The notes: generated from the sequence alone by a model not told the origin. 50,656 nucleotides of DNA from Desulfobacteraceae bacterium (GCA_030592105.1 JAUVKE010000001.1:1-50656), one strand, 5' to 3'. Positions 23,320-32,694 are shown, numbered from the stretch's first letter. Numbers and translations are program-made.

Positions 23320-25100
23320 ATGGTAAAAAAAATCATTGAAAATTCAGGCGCTGCCTATGATATCGGTAAAAAAAAAATAGATGAAAAAAAATTAAATACA
23401 ATATTAAAAAAACTGATTAAAAAAGGGGAAAAACAGAAATTTCTAACATATGAAGAGATAAATGACGCTATTCCGGAGGAGATGATCTATTCAGAGCATA
23501 TGGATGAAATTGTTATTGCAATTCTTAAATCCGGTGTAAAAATTAAAGAGGGTGATAAACCTAAAAAAAAAAGATACCTGCCAAAACAGTTGCCGCCAAG
23601 GTTCCCTTAAATACTCAAGAATATGGTTCCATAACAGACCCTGTAAAGATGTATCTGCGGGAAATGGGTCTTGTAACTCTCCTGAGCCGCGAAGGAGAGG
23701 TTGAGATTGCCAAAAAAATAGAAATGGGGGATCAAAAAGTATTAAAAGCTTTTCTTGAAACATCGGCTGCGGTTGAGCATATCCTTACGTTTGCACAGGA
23801 TATAAAAAGTGGAGAACTTAAACCGAAATATGTTTTAAAAAATTTTGAAGACGATGTTAATATTGACGAAGATACTCAGATAAAAAAATTTTTTGATATG
23901 ATTGAAAAAATCGATGGCATTCATAAAAAAAATACCGAATACCGGGGAAAAATTTTTGATGATTCCGTTGATCCGTTAGAGAAAAATCGTTTAAACAAAA
24001 TAATAGCCCATCAGAATATCGAACTTTTTGATATCCTTAAAGGGTGGCGGTTTGCAGGAAACGTTACCAATAAGATTGAAAAAAAGATAAAAAAACATTT
24101 TGACTGGTTTAATGCCATGAACACCAGGTTTGGCAAATGCGCATCCCTTGTGGATTGTTCTGCGCTGGAAATTCATGGGACTTTATGCGCAAAATCAGAT
24201 TTTGAGGAACTTGTTAAAAAAAAATGTGATCTTCCTCAACAAAAAACAGACGAACTTTTTGAAGAGCTAAAACAGATTAATGACCAGCTCACTGAAAAAG
24301 AATTCCTGCTTAAAATAGATCAAAAAAATTTAAGGGGGGTAATGTCAATGGTGAGAAAAGGGCGGCTTGTTTCCAAAAGAGCCAAGCTTGAGCTCACCAA
24401 AGCAAATCTGCGACTGGTTGTAAGTATTGCAAAAAAATATACAAACAGAGGATTGCAGTTTTTAGACCTTATACAGGAAGGTAATATTGGTCTAATGAAA
24501 GCCGTGGACAAATTTGAGTACAAGCGGGGGTATAAATTTTCCACATATGCAACATGGTGGATACGTCAGGCTATTACCCGAGCCATAGCAGACCAGGCTC
24601 GTACCATCAGAATTCCTGTTCATATGATCGAAACCATCAATAAATTTATAAGGACATCCAGGTATCTGGTGCAAGAATACGGGCGTGAACCAAAACCTGA
24701 AGAAATAGCGGAGAAAATGGAAATAGCTCCGGAAAAAGTTCGAAAAGTTCTAAAAATAGCAAGGGAACCTATTTCACTGGAAACACCCATCGGGGAAGAA
24801 GATGACAGCCATCTTGGCGATTTTATAGAAGATAAAAAGTTTGTGCCACCGTCGGAGGCTGCTGTTAGTCATAATCTTGCAGAGTTAACAAGAAAAGTAC
24901 TTGCCACATTAACACCAAGGGAAGAAAAAGTACTTAGAATGCGCTTTGGAATTGGAGAAAAAGCTGACCATACATTGGAAGAAGTGGGACAGGACTTTTC
25001 AGTAACCCGTGAAAGAATAAGACAGATTGAAGCCAAAGCTTTAAGAAAATTGAGGCATCCCACAAGAAGTAAAATATTAAAAAGTTTTATTGAGAAATAG
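23320..25100 (+). CDS. rpoD: RNA polymerase sigma factor RpoD, interrupted by a -1 frameshift
   Basis: The primary sigma factor, read in two frames. The first part (23320-23610) encodes region 1.1 ([34 protein letters not shown]) and then stops. In the -1 frame, entered at the ten-A run 23563-23572, translation continues without a stop: [20 protein letters not shown] then [13 protein letters not shown] (region 1.2) through regions 2 to 4 ([38 protein letters not shown]), ending in [10 protein letters not shown]. The joined protein is about 593 residues. The start at 23320 has AGGAGG 10 nt upstream. Because rpoD is essential, either the A-run is a sequencing error (one A missing), or ribosomal or transcriptional slippage restores the frame. 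Confidence 0.85.
23547..23572 (+). other. Candidate slippage site in rpoD: SD-like AGAGGGTG plus ten-A run
   Basis: A run of ten A (23563-23572) follows codon CCT and precedes G; in the zero frame it reads CCT AAA AAA AAA AGA, giving an A-AAA-AAA slippery heptamer. The SD-like AGAGGGTG (23547-23554) lies 8 nt upstream, a spacing similar to the stimulator of the E. coli dnaX frameshift. No clear downstream hairpin was found. Confidence 0.45.
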
Positions 25101-25113
25101 GAACACCTAATAC

Positions 25114-25142
25114 TTGACTTTTTTTATTCATTCAGATATATA
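25114..25142 (+). promoter_or_regulatory. Candidate promoter for the tRNA gene
   Basis: TTGACT (25114-25119), 17 nt, then TATATA (25137-25142). It starts 13 nt after the rpoD stop and would initiate about 15 nt upstream of the tRNA. Confidence 0.6.
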
Positions 25143-25163
25143 GTATTTTTATTTGACGCTTGT

Positions 25164-25236
25164 GGGCCCATAGCTCAGCTGGCAGAGCCACCGGCTCATA
25201 ACCGGTAGGTCCCTGGTTCGATTCCAGGTGGGCCCA
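25164..25236 (+). tRNA. tRNA with CAT anticodon, possibly tRNA-Ile2 (lysidine) or tRNA-Met
   Basis: A full cloverleaf is visible: acceptor stem GGGCCCA/TGGGCCC with discriminator A, D-arm GCTC...GAGC, anticodon stem ACCGG/CCGGT with loop CTCATAA, and T-arm CCTGG TTCGATT CCAGG. The 3' CCA is not encoded. The C4-G69 and C5-G68 pairs resemble the lysidine-type tRNA-Ile2 recognised by TilS rather than elongator tRNA-Met. It lacks the initiator features (C1 mismatch, three G-C pairs next to the anticodon loop). Confidence 0.9.
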
Positions 25237-25286
25237 TTTTTTCAAAAATTAAAATTGATAATATAAACGAAATAAGTTTTTTACAA

Positions 25287-25316
25287 AAAGGCGTGGTTTT
25301 ACCACGCCTTTTTTAT
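25287..25316 (+). terminator. Rho-independent terminator after the tRNA
   Basis: AAGGCGTGG and CCACGCCTT form a 9-bp stem around TTTTA, followed by a T-run. It terminates the tRNA transcript just ahead of the next gene. Confidence 0.85.
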
Positions 25317-25349
25317 TTTGAAAAACATGTAACTATTCAACTTTAGATT

Positions 25350-26495
25350 ATGAATAATACAACAGTCGCTGATATTATATCGGCCATGGAAGCTATTGCA
25401 CCGTCCGGATTAGCTGAAAAATGGGATAATTCAGGACTCCAGGTTGGGGATACAGCCTGGCCTGTAAAAAAAATAGGTATCTCATTGGATCCTCTCCCTG
25501 AGGTTGTTAAAGCCGCTTTTTTAAAAAAAATAGATATTTTAATTACACATCACCCATTAATATTCAGTCCGCTGAAATCTATAAATCTATCCACCCCAAT
25601 CGGTGGTGTCATAGAAATGGCTCTCCATCATAAAATAGCCATATATTCAGCACATACTAATCTGGATAGTGTATCTGGTGGATTAAATGATATGCTTGCA
25701 TGTAAAATAGGGCTTGAAAATATTAAAGTTTTAGGGGAATCGCTGGAACCTCAATTTTGCAAGCTGGTTATATATGTTCCCTGCACCCATGAAGACTTTG
25801 TATTAGAGTCTCTTCTTGATCAAAAACTCGAAGCTGCGGCGGGAAAAATAGGAAACTATACATGCTGTTCCTTTCGAAATACCGGCAAAGGTACATTTAA
25901 GCCTGGTTCTTTCGCGAGCCCTTTTCATGGCTCCCCTGATAAATTATCCCATGTGGATGAAGTAAGAATAGAGACCATCGTTCAAAAAAAAGACCTTGAA
26001 AAAGTAATAACGCATGTTGGGAAAAATCATCCCTATGAAACAATGGCGTACGATGTATATCCCCTGACATTACCAGCAGCTGAGATTATACCAACCCAGG
26101 GAATAGGGAGGGTGGGAGAACTGGCGGATAAAACCACTCTATCTTTATTTGCCCTGGAGCTGAAAAAAAAATTAAATATTAATTCGATAAAACTTGCCGG
26201 TAAACCAGATCTTTTCATAAAAAAAGTAGCATTATGCACAGGGAGTGGAGCCAGCTTAATGGATAATTTTTTAAAATCCGGGGCAGAAGTGTATATAAGT
26301 GGAGATTTTAAATACCATGATGCCAGAACCGCAGAAGCTGCTAATCTTGGCCTCATTGATATTGGTCATTTTAACTCGGAACATATCATGGTTAAAGAAC
26401 TGGCCTGTGAACTCAGGAAATTTTTTTCCAACACAGGGGCCCATGTCAAGGTAGAAGAAATGGTGCTTGAAAAAGATCCTTTTTATCTTGTTTGA
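25350..26495 (+). CDS. Nif3-like dinuclear metal-centre protein
   Basis: A 381-residue protein of the NIF3 (YbgI/YqfO) family. The N-terminal half has AEKWDNSGLQVGD, DILITHHPLIFSPL and SAHTNLDSVSGGLND, which supply the metal-ligand histidines and aspartate; the C-terminal half has CTGSGASLMD, VYISGDFKYHDA and IDIGHFNSEHIMV. An inserted PII/CutA-like domain occupies about residues 125-240, as in the longer YqfO type. The family is annotated as GTP cyclohydrolase type 2 homolog, but its role is uncertain. In related genomes a zinc-ribbon coiled-coil gene usually follows; here the next gene is a convergent RNase Z-like gene instead. No Shine-Dalgarno is visible upstream of the ATG. Confidence 0.88.
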   Translation: MNNTTVADIISAMEAIAPSGLAEKWDNSGLQVGDTAWPVKKIGISLDPLPEVVKAAFLKKIDILITHHPLIFSPLKSINLSTPIGGVIEMALHHKIAIYSAHTNLDSVSGGLNDMLACKIGLENIKVLGESLEPQFCKLVIYVPCTHEDFVLESLLDQKLEAAAGKIGNYTCCSFRNTGKGTFKPGSFASPFHGSPDKLSHVDEVRIETIVQKKDLEKVITHVGKNHPYETMAYDVYPLTLPAAEIIPTQGIGRVGELADKTTLSLFALELKKKLNINSIKLAGKPDLFIKKVALCTGSGASLMDNFLKSGAEVYISGDFKYHDARTAEAANLGLIDIGHFNSEHIMVKELACELRKFFSNTGAHVKVEEMVLEKDPFYLV

Positions 26496-26504
26496 TTTTG
26501 GCTG

Positions 26505-27521
26505 TTAAAAACTTATAACATCCCCTTTGGCATATGCCTCTTGCGCCTCCTCGTACAAAAGGTGCTCCATTCCCCTGTATCTTGGTGAAAAATGAAAAAC
26601 CGAAAATTGTTTTACGCATGCCATATTTGCTATACATCCGGCCTGCCTTGCAGTTAGATGATATTTTTTTTTAGCTATATCTTTGTCTTTTTCAAGAAAA
26701 GCAGCTTCTATGAAAAGCTGGTCAGAATCTTTTGCAAGCGCAACTATTTTTTTTACATTGGGTTCACTACAAATAACATCTGATACATATGTAATTTTTT
26801 GTCCCCTGGTTATATGTGCAATTTTACCGGTGAGATCTTTTAATAAAAATTTTTTTTGTTTATTATTCTTCAAAAGGATATTTATCTTCGAATCCGGAGG
26901 AGCATTGTTGAACAGGGCCTGTTTAAATATTCTTACCCATGGTCCTGCCTTAAGTCCAAGATCATCCAGAGAATTTTTTATAATATTAACATGAAATCTT
27001 TCTGTAAAAGAAAAACCAAGGCATGGGATTATATGATCAAGAATCTTTGTATGAACAACCAGCCCCGGCTCTTTTAACAGTATACCATTAAAAGGGTCAG
27101 TAACAGGGTCTTTACTTTCAGGGAGAAAGCTTTTTTTGCATATAAAGGTTTTTGTAATAACCTTTTGTTCCCAAACCTCTGTTGCCTGAAGGGTAAAATT
27201 GGTTTTATACTCTTTGGTCAGATTCCATGAATACCCGGCCAGTTTACCCTCTATATTTTTTAAAAAGCCCCTGGGACCATAGGTGAACAATTTTTTATCA
27301 CGCCCAAGAAAAATGCGGATAAGTTTATCAATCCCGACAAAGTGATCCATGTGGGTATGGGTAATAAAGACATGGGTCACTTTAAGCAGATCACGGGGAG
27401 AGACCGAACTTATATCCCCGAGATCCATGAAAAATGCCCGCCTTTCAAATAAAAAAGGGATAAACAGTCCTGGGTCATCAAAAGGGCCATTTACGAATCT
27501 AGGGTAAAAGGAAGGGCGCAT
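26505..27521 (-). CDS. Ribonuclease Z-like metallo-hydrolase
   Basis: A 338-residue protein of the RNase Z branch of the metallo-beta-lactamase fold. HTHMDH (H55, H57, D59, H60) forms the metal site; TYVSDVICSEP gives the bridging aspartate; YHLTARQAGCIA and FSVFHFSPRY carry the other histidine ligands. It could process tRNA 3' ends; this fits a genome in which at least one tRNA (25164-25236) lacks an encoded CCA. The N-terminus starts abruptly without the usual leading strand, and residues 85-220 form a long insertion. Its ATG overlaps the stop of the preceding gene by one base (TAATG), so the two are translationally coupled. Confidence 0.8.
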   Translation of the reverse strand: MRPSFYPRFVNGPFDDPGLFIPFLFERRAFFMDLGDISSVSPRDLLKVTHVFITHTHMDHFVGIDKLIRIFLGRDKKLFTYGPRGFLKNIEGKLAGYSWNLTKEYKTNFTLQATEVWEQKVITKTFICKKSFLPESKDPVTDPFNGILLKEPGLVVHTKILDHIIPCLGFSFTERFHVNIIKNSLDDLGLKAGPWVRIFKQALFNNAPPDSKINILLKNNKQKKFLLKDLTGKIAHITRGQKITYVSDVICSEPNVKKIVALAKDSDQLFIEAAFLEKDKDIAKKKYHLTARQAGCIANMACVKQFSVFHFSPRYRGMEHLLYEEAQEAYAKGDVISF

Positions 27522-27943
27522 TATTCAGGCAAAAATTTCACAACCGCATTATTAATTGTATTATAAATATCTTTATCTGTACCGAAAATATCTACAATAT
27601 CCCTATGGTTTATCAGCTGTTCCACGACAAAAGCGGTGAGATAAAGGGAAACAACATGGGGGTTTGATATAAGTTTTCTAAACGGAGATATCTGATAATC
27701 AACCTCAAAATCATCAGCAAAGCAGAGTTTGTTAAGGGCTTGCCCTATCTGCTCCTCAAGCATATTTTTATTTCCCGTTTCAACCAGACGAGTTTCAATA
27801 AGTTTGGTTGCAATGGAATTGGCAAGAGGTTCTTTGCATTCCCGTATACCAGCTATGACTTTTCGCCTGGCAAATTCTTTTGATGATTCAATCTTTGATA
27901 TGATAGTCGATTCTCTATTACTTGGTCTAAAATTTTTAGGCAT
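27521..27943 (-). CDS. Conserved-looking hypothetical protein coupled to the RNase Z-like gene
   Basis: A 140-residue soluble protein starting MPKNFRPSNRESTI. It contains no membrane segment or recognisable motif; the sequence looks mostly helical, with a stretch KVIAGIRECKEPLANSIATKL and a C-terminal VFVVEQLINHRDIVDIFG-like region. The open frame extends upstream to 28003, but the start at 27943 gives a more normal N-terminus. Its stop overlaps the RNase Z-like start, which supports a real gene in a two-gene unit, perhaps linked to RNA processing (inference from context only). I do not recognise the family. Confidence 0.7.
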   Translation of the reverse strand: MPKNFRPSNRESTIISKIESSKEFARRKVIAGIRECKEPLANSIATKLIETRLVETGNKNMLEEQIGQALNKLCFADDFEVDYQISPFRKLISNPHVVSLYLTAFVVEQLINHRDIVDIFGTDKDIYNTINNAVVKFLPE

Positions 27944-28050
27944 AATATTTGCTCTATTTTTATAACTTTTATAATTTTTAATAGGTATGAGTAAGAATTG
28001 CATTAATATAACAGCAGGTAAGGCTGCCGGATATTAAATTTCATAGACGT

Positions 28051-28158
28051 TATAGATTGTCAGATAATAAATTTCACTTTGGCCGAAGGGAGGAAGGCGT
28101 ATTATAATACGCAGGCGGCCGATAACGGAGTGAAATTATTTATATGACGATCTATATA
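28051..28158 (+). mobile_element. Family A MITE-like element, copy A3
   Basis: The best-preserved copy: 108 bp with ends TATAGATTGTCAGATAA and TGACGATCTATATA that pair as an inverted repeat of about 28 bp including TTTCACT. The core GAAGGGAGGAAGGCGT and palindrome GCGTATTATAATACGC match the other copies. It lies just downstream of recJ. Confidence 0.78.
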
Positions 28159-28214
28159 TAAGCTTTTTCATTTATATACAACTTGTCCTTTCATATACTT
28201 TGGTAGGCTGCAAA

Positions 28215-29942
28215 TTACGTCTCCTCTACAATTAATTGTACTGTTTTTGTGCCGTTCCAACGGTTCCACTGGAGCTTGTAGGCAATTTGATCAAAGCGTT
28301 CAGCACAGGATTTTGTTAGGTCTATATTAAAATTAATTGCATTATACAACCTGTCTTTATTTGAACCAGACTGCTTTAAAAGCATTTTTCTATGCTTTTC
28401 ACCCACAATTTTAGAGGAGAAAGCTCTTACATCGGCTGCCATAAAAAGAGGCTCCTCATTGGAGATACCATGGGGTTCAAGGATTTTTAGCTCATCAATT
28501 AATTTTTTTGAAATATTATCAAAATCAAGAAGGTAGTCTATAAACAACAGCGGGATAAAATGTTCCGGTCTGCTAATTTCGCAAACGGTTTTTTCGATTT
28601 TTTCCTGAAACGATTTAATCCTGTTCTCTTTTATTGTAAGCCCTGCGGCCATTTTATGTCCGCCAAAATTTTCAAGATCCATGGAACATTCTGAAATAAT
28701 ATTATAAAGATCAATAGCCGGAATACTCCTTCCCGAACCTCTCCCAATGCCGTTTTTAATTGAAATAAGTATGACTGGACGAAAATATTTTTTAACAAAA
28801 GTTGAAGCAACTATTCCAAGCACCCCTTCATGCCAGCCGTCTTTTGAAAAATAATCGGAAAGAACAAGGACTTTTTGTTTCAGGATTTCCGGATTATCTT
28901 TTAAAAACTCCTCTATTTCCGCAATAATCTCCCCTTCAATACCCTTTCTTGTCTCATTCATTTCATGCAATAATGAAGCTATTTCAATGGCAGACCTTCT
29001 ATCTTTTGTTAACAAAAGCTCCACTGCAGTTTTGGCGTGATCTATTCTCCCCGCCGCATTTAACCGTGGAGCTAGTTTAAATGCTATGTCACCAGCACTC
29101 ACTTCGGATTTTTCTACTCCGGAGACTTTCATCAACGCATCAATGCCGGGTCTGGGTGTAGAACCCATGACATCTAATCCGGTTTTTACAAATATGCGAT
29201 TTTCATCACGAACAGGAACCATGTCCGCCACGGTTCCCAGAGCCACCAGGTCACACAGGTTTTTAAGATTTGGTTCAGATTTATGGAGCCAGAAATTCTT
29301 ATCACGCAAATATTTACGCAAAGATATAATAAGATAAAATGCTACTCCAACCCCTGCAAGATCATTTAAATCCGAAGTGCAATCTGTTCGCTTGGGGTTA
29401 ATAACAGCAACAGCCTCTGGAAAGGGGGGGGATATATTATGGTGATCTGTTATTATCACATCAATATTAGCTTCCTGTGCAATTTTAACGCTCTTATGAT
29501 TGCTTGAGCCGCAGTCTACTGTTATGATAAGATCCACATTGCCCGGCACCATATAATTTGTAATATGCTCCGGCTTAAGACCATACCCTTCCTTTATTCG
29601 GTGGGGAATATAATATGATACATCTGAGTTAATATAATTAAAAAATTCAACAAGTACTGCTGTTGCAGTTATTCCGTCAGCATCGTAATCTCCTAAAATT
29701 AAAATTTTTTCGGAGGAGATAACGGCCTTATATATCCTGCGCACGGCAACATCCATATCAATAAAAGAAAAAGGAGGTCTTAGGTCTTTGAGAGACGGAT
29801 TCAAAAAAGCTCTGGCGCAATCAACGGAATTTATTTTTCTGTTTACTAAAACAGACGCGGTTAAGGGACTGCATTTCAAAGCACTGGATATAGCTTTAAC
29901 CGATTCCCTGTCAGGGGTGTGTATGTGCCATTTTTTTTTCAT
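28215..29942 (-). CDS. recJ: Single-stranded-DNA-specific exonuclease RecJ
   Basis: A 575-residue DHH/DHHA1 5'-3' exonuclease used in recombination and mismatch repair. Motif I is DYDADG (85-90), motif III is DHH (166-168), and further motifs are DCGSSNH, LVALGTVADMVP, APRLNAAGRI and, in the DHHA1 domain, FGGHKMAAGL. An OB-fold-like C-terminal part follows. The length is usual. It is a single gene bracketed by two family A elements in opposite orientation (28051-28158 and 29953-30067). Confidence 0.95.
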   Translation of the reverse strand: MKKKWHIHTPDRESVKAISSALKCSPLTASVLVNRKINSVDCARAFLNPSLKDLRPPFSFIDMDVAVRRIYKAVISSEKILILGDYDADGITATAVLVEFFNYINSDVSYYIPHRIKEGYGLKPEHITNYMVPGNVDLIITVDCGSSNHKSVKIAQEANIDVIITDHHNISPPFPEAVAVINPKRTDCTSDLNDLAGVGVAFYLIISLRKYLRDKNFWLHKSEPNLKNLCDLVALGTVADMVPVRDENRIFVKTGLDVMGSTPRPGIDALMKVSGVEKSEVSAGDIAFKLAPRLNAAGRIDHAKTAVELLLTKDRRSAIEIASLLHEMNETRKGIEGEIIAEIEEFLKDNPEILKQKVLVLSDYFSKDGWHEGVLGIVASTFVKKYFRPVILISIKNGIGRGSGRSIPAIDLYNIISECSMDLENFGGHKMAAGLTIKENRIKSFQEKIEKTVCEISRPEHFIPLLFIDYLLDFDNISKKLIDELKILEPHGISNEEPLFMAADVRAFSSKIVGEKHRKMLLKQSGSNKDRLYNAINFNIDLTKSCAERFDQIAYKLQWNRWNGTKTVQLIVEET

Positions 29943-29952
29943 ATAATTTTAA

Positions 29953-30067
29953 CTATGGATCGGTACATAAATAATTTCACTCCGTTATCGGCCGCCTGCG
30001 TATAATACGCCGCTCTCCAGCCTTGTGCCAAATTTTAAAATTGGGTTATTATCTGACAATTCATATA
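29953..30067 (-). mobile_element. Family A MITE-like element, copy A4 (reverse orientation)
   Basis: Read on the minus strand it matches A3 and A5: the right end includes ATCTGACAATTCATATA and the left end CTATGGATCGGTACATAA, with the core CGCCGCTCTCCAGCC and GCGTATAATACGC. It starts 10 nt upstream of the recJ start codon and may carry its promoter region. Confidence 0.75.
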
Positions 30068-30171
30068 AAAGGATTATTGAACAGTATGTTTTTTCAGTAA
30101 ACAAAATTTTATTTCAAAACAGATATTTTTTCAATATGTTTTAAAAAAAATAAATCAGGTATGCAAAAATA

Positions 30172-30414
30172 ATGATATCACAAAAAAAATACTATAGAGT
30201 CAATCGAAGAGAAATCAGCTTTATAAAATTTATAATAGAAGCCTATGAAGGAATAGCCATATTGACCACCATTGATCCGGAGCTTGGAATTATAGTTCTT
30301 TTGGTCCCTTCAGGGTGTGACGAAGATGTTGATATGGTTATAAATAATCTTAAGCAGCAGATAATGATTGAAGATTTTAAATATTCAAAAGCCCCTGATC
30401 AAGATGTCTCTTAA
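30172..30414 (+). CDS. DUF4911 domain protein
   Basis: An 80-residue soluble protein: MISQKKYYRVNRREISFIKF, then AYEGIAILTTIDPELGIIVLLVPSGCDEDVD. This matches my recollection of the DUF4911 family, which is often encoded next to miaB in Desulfobacterota. It starts about 250 nt before miaB on the same strand. The function is unknown. Confidence 0.75.
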   Translation: MISQKKYYRVNRREISFIKFIIEAYEGIAILTTIDPELGIIVLLVPSGCDEDVDMVINNLKQQIMIEDFKYSKAPDQDVS

Positions 30415-30418
30415 TTTT

Positions 30419-30475
30419 TAAAATGGGTTTGGTCTTAACTTTGGCCATCAGGTGTCAGAACGCAGCGTATTGTTG
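30419..30475 (+). repeat. Family E end-like sequence
   Basis: AAAATGGGTTTGGTCTTAAC followed by TTTGGCCAT resembles one end of the family E elements at 32567-32694 and 42823-42911. Only one end is evident. The remainder of the gap to miaB (to 30667) is AT-rich with no gene seen. Confidence 0.4.
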
Positions 30476-30667
30476 AAATTAGAACTAAGTCCTATTTAAA
30501 ATTGATCCCTGTATTTATCCAGTAAATTAGAATTAAGTCCAAATGTAATTTTACAAAAGGCATATATTCCATACATATGTTTGATTTTTAGTTGCATTTT
30601 AAGTATTCAATTGGTACTTTTTTTATTAAATTCATTTTTTAAATAAAATATACGCACATTTTTTCTT

Positions 30668-32062
30668 ATGAAAACAAAATATTTATATATCAATACCATT
30701 GGTTGCCAGATGAATGTCTACGATTCTGAATCAATTGCCAGAATATTATTACCCTTAAACTACAAAGAGACTGTTTCTTTGGAAAAAGCAGATCTTATAA
30801 TAGTAAACACCTGTGCCATACGGGAAAAAGCAGAACAAAAAGTTTTTTCATTTTTAGGCAGGTTGTCCAAATTAAAAAGAAACAAAAAGGGGCTGATAAT
30901 AGCTGTAGGCGGATGTGTTGCACAGCAGGAAGGTAAAAAAATCTTTGCCAGGACGCCTTTTGTTGATCTTGTATTTGGTACCCAGTCCATTAATAGACTC
31001 CCTTTTTTAATTAAAACAGTTGAAACAAAAAAAGAGAGGGTAGTTGACATTGAACTGTCTGAATATATGGATGAAAAAAAAAATTATAATTATAAAAATG
31101 ATGGGAAAACAACTGCTTTTGTGACAATTATGCGTGGGTGTGATAATTACTGCACCTATTGTGTGGTTCCCTATGTACGGGGGCGGGAAATAAGCAGAAA
31201 ATCAGAGGTAATAATTAATGAAATAAAAAGCCTTGTTGATTCAGGGGTAAAAGAAATTACGCTTCTTGGACAAAATGTGAACAGTTATGGAGAGCAAGAT
31301 GGATTATCTTATTTCTCTGAACTTTTATCACGTGTTAATGATATAAAAGGCCTTTTGAGAATCAGATTCACGACCTCTCATCCAAAAGATATTTCAGATG
31401 ACCTTGTTATCTGTTTTAAAAATCTTTCCAAGCTGTGTAAACATATACATTTACCGGCTCAGTCAGGCTCAAACAGAATATTAAAAAAAATGAACAGAAA
31501 ATATTTAAAAGAAGAGTATATTGAAAAAATTAACAAACTTAGAGATGCTTGCCCGGATATCGCTATAACTTCAGACTTCATAGTGGGGTTTCCAGGAGAA
31601 ACCAGCGCCGATTATACAGAAACCCTTGATCTAATCAAAAGGGTTGAATATGATAATATTTTTGCATTTAAATATTCAGATCGGCCCAATGCTGCTGCGT
31701 CAGCCTTTTTAAATAAAGTTTCTGAAGATGAAAAAAAAGAAAGATTGAAAAATTTGCTCAATCTGCAAGAGTACTATACAAGATTAAAAAATAAAAATTA
31801 TATTGGGCGTATAGAAGCCATACTGGTTGAGGGGCCTAGTAAAAAGCAGGGCAAATCGATTTCTGAGTGGACAGGACGAACAAGTACAAACAGGATAGTA
31901 AATTTTGCCTGCGATAAAAAGATACTTGCAAATGAATTGTCGGTGAATAAACTGGTAAATGTGATAATAGAAAAATCACTTTCTAATTCATTATGGGGAA
32001 GAGCCGTTTTTAATAATCAAAAAGCTTTTTGTCATAAAGGAGAAAAAAATTATGCTGCATAA
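30668..32062 (+). CDS. miaB: tRNA-2-methylthio-N6-isopentenyladenosine synthase
   Basis: A 464-residue radical SAM methylthiotransferase that modifies adenosine 37 in tRNAs reading UNN codons. The N-terminal UPF0004 domain holds cluster cysteines C13, C49 and C83 (IGCQMN, NTCAIRE, GGCVAQ). The radical SAM cluster is C158, C162 and C165 (RGCDNYCTYC). LPAQSGSNRIL and the C-terminal TRAM domain complete the family pattern. An A10 run at 31075-31084 lies inside the gene and is in frame. The last 11 nt overlap the nuclease gene that follows. Confidence 0.95.
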   Translation: MKTKYLYINTIGCQMNVYDSESIARILLPLNYKETVSLEKADLIIVNTCAIREKAEQKVFSFLGRLSKLKRNKKGLIIAVGGCVAQQEGKKIFARTPFVDLVFGTQSINRLPFLIKTVETKKERVVDIELSEYMDEKKNYNYKNDGKTTAFVTIMRGCDNYCTYCVVPYVRGREISRKSEVIINEIKSLVDSGVKEITLLGQNVNSYGEQDGLSYFSELLSRVNDIKGLLRIRFTTSHPKDISDDLVICFKNLSKLCKHIHLPAQSGSNRILKKMNRKYLKEEYIEKINKLRDACPDIAITSDFIVGFPGETSADYTETLDLIKRVEYDNIFAFKYSDRPNAAASAFLNKVSEDEKKERLKNLLNLQEYYTRLKNKNYIGRIEAILVEGPSKKQGKSISEWTGRTSTNRIVNFACDKKILANELSVNKLVNVIIEKSLSNSLWGRAVFNNQKAFCHKGEKNYAA

Positions 32063-32561
32063 AGCGAGTATAGCTGGCATGACAATCGATCCTGAGTCTA
32101 ACACCCCGATAATCATATTAAAAATTCCTGACAATGAACAAACTATCCCCATATGGATCGGCCTGTTTGAAGCCACTGCTATTGCTTCCGCTCTGCAAAA
32201 TATTCAGTTTGAACGGCCCATGACCCATGATCTTTTTAAAAATTTATTTTTGAAGCTTGATATTACTGTATCGAGCATAGAAATATCTGATATTTTAGAT
32301 AACACATTTTATGCAAAAATAAATTTTTCTTCCATTGAAAGAAACTTTTTTATGGATGCGCGGCCCAGTGATGCTATTGCCATTGCTCTTCGTTTTAATG
32401 CACCAATATTTGTGAACGATAAAGTTCTTGAAAAATCAAAAAAATCAGATTTACCGATCAACGAATCAGCTGAAATTCTGGATAAAAGCAAAGAAGGAAA
32501 AAAATGGGCTGATTACCTTAATAATCTTTCACCAAAAGATTTTGGTAAATATAAAATATAG
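32052..32561 (+). CDS. Bifunctional nuclease family protein (DUF151)
   Basis: A 169-residue protein. TPIIILKIPDNEQTIPIWIG and the segment RPMTHDLFKNLFLKLD are characteristic of the BFN/DUF151 family, as is DARPSDAIAIALRFNAPIFV. Members have been described with nuclease activity on DNA and RNA. AAAGGAG lies just upstream of the ATG within the end of miaB, and the 11-nt overlap suggests coupled translation. Pairing of miaB with this gene is common in Desulfobacterota. Confidence 0.9.
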   Translation: MLHKASIAGMTIDPESNTPIIILKIPDNEQTIPIWIGLFEATAIASALQNIQFERPMTHDLFKNLFLKLDITVSSIEISDILDNTFYAKINFSSIERNFFMDARPSDAIAIALRFNAPIFVNDKVLEKSKKSDLPINESAEILDKSKEGKKWADYLNNLSPKDFGKYKI

Positions 32562-32566
32562 AAAAG

Positions 32567-32694
32567 ATGGGTCTTGGCTTTATCTTGAGCCACTTGGTGC
32601 TGAGTATTAAGAAAAAAACAAGGCTGTATCTTTATTTTCAATACTCACCCATCATATCTTAAAATGGCCGAAATTAAAACCAACCCAAAAGATG
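32567..32694. repeat. Family E inverted repeat
   Basis: The ends GATGGGTCTTGGCTTTATC and GAAATTAAAACCAACCCAAAA form an imperfect inverted repeat. Read on the minus strand, the second end matches the start of the copy at 42823-42911 almost base for base (TTTTGGGTTGGTTTTAATTT). It fills the gap between the nuclease gene and the PHP gene, and the PHP start codon lies at or just inside its edge. Confidence 0.65.
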
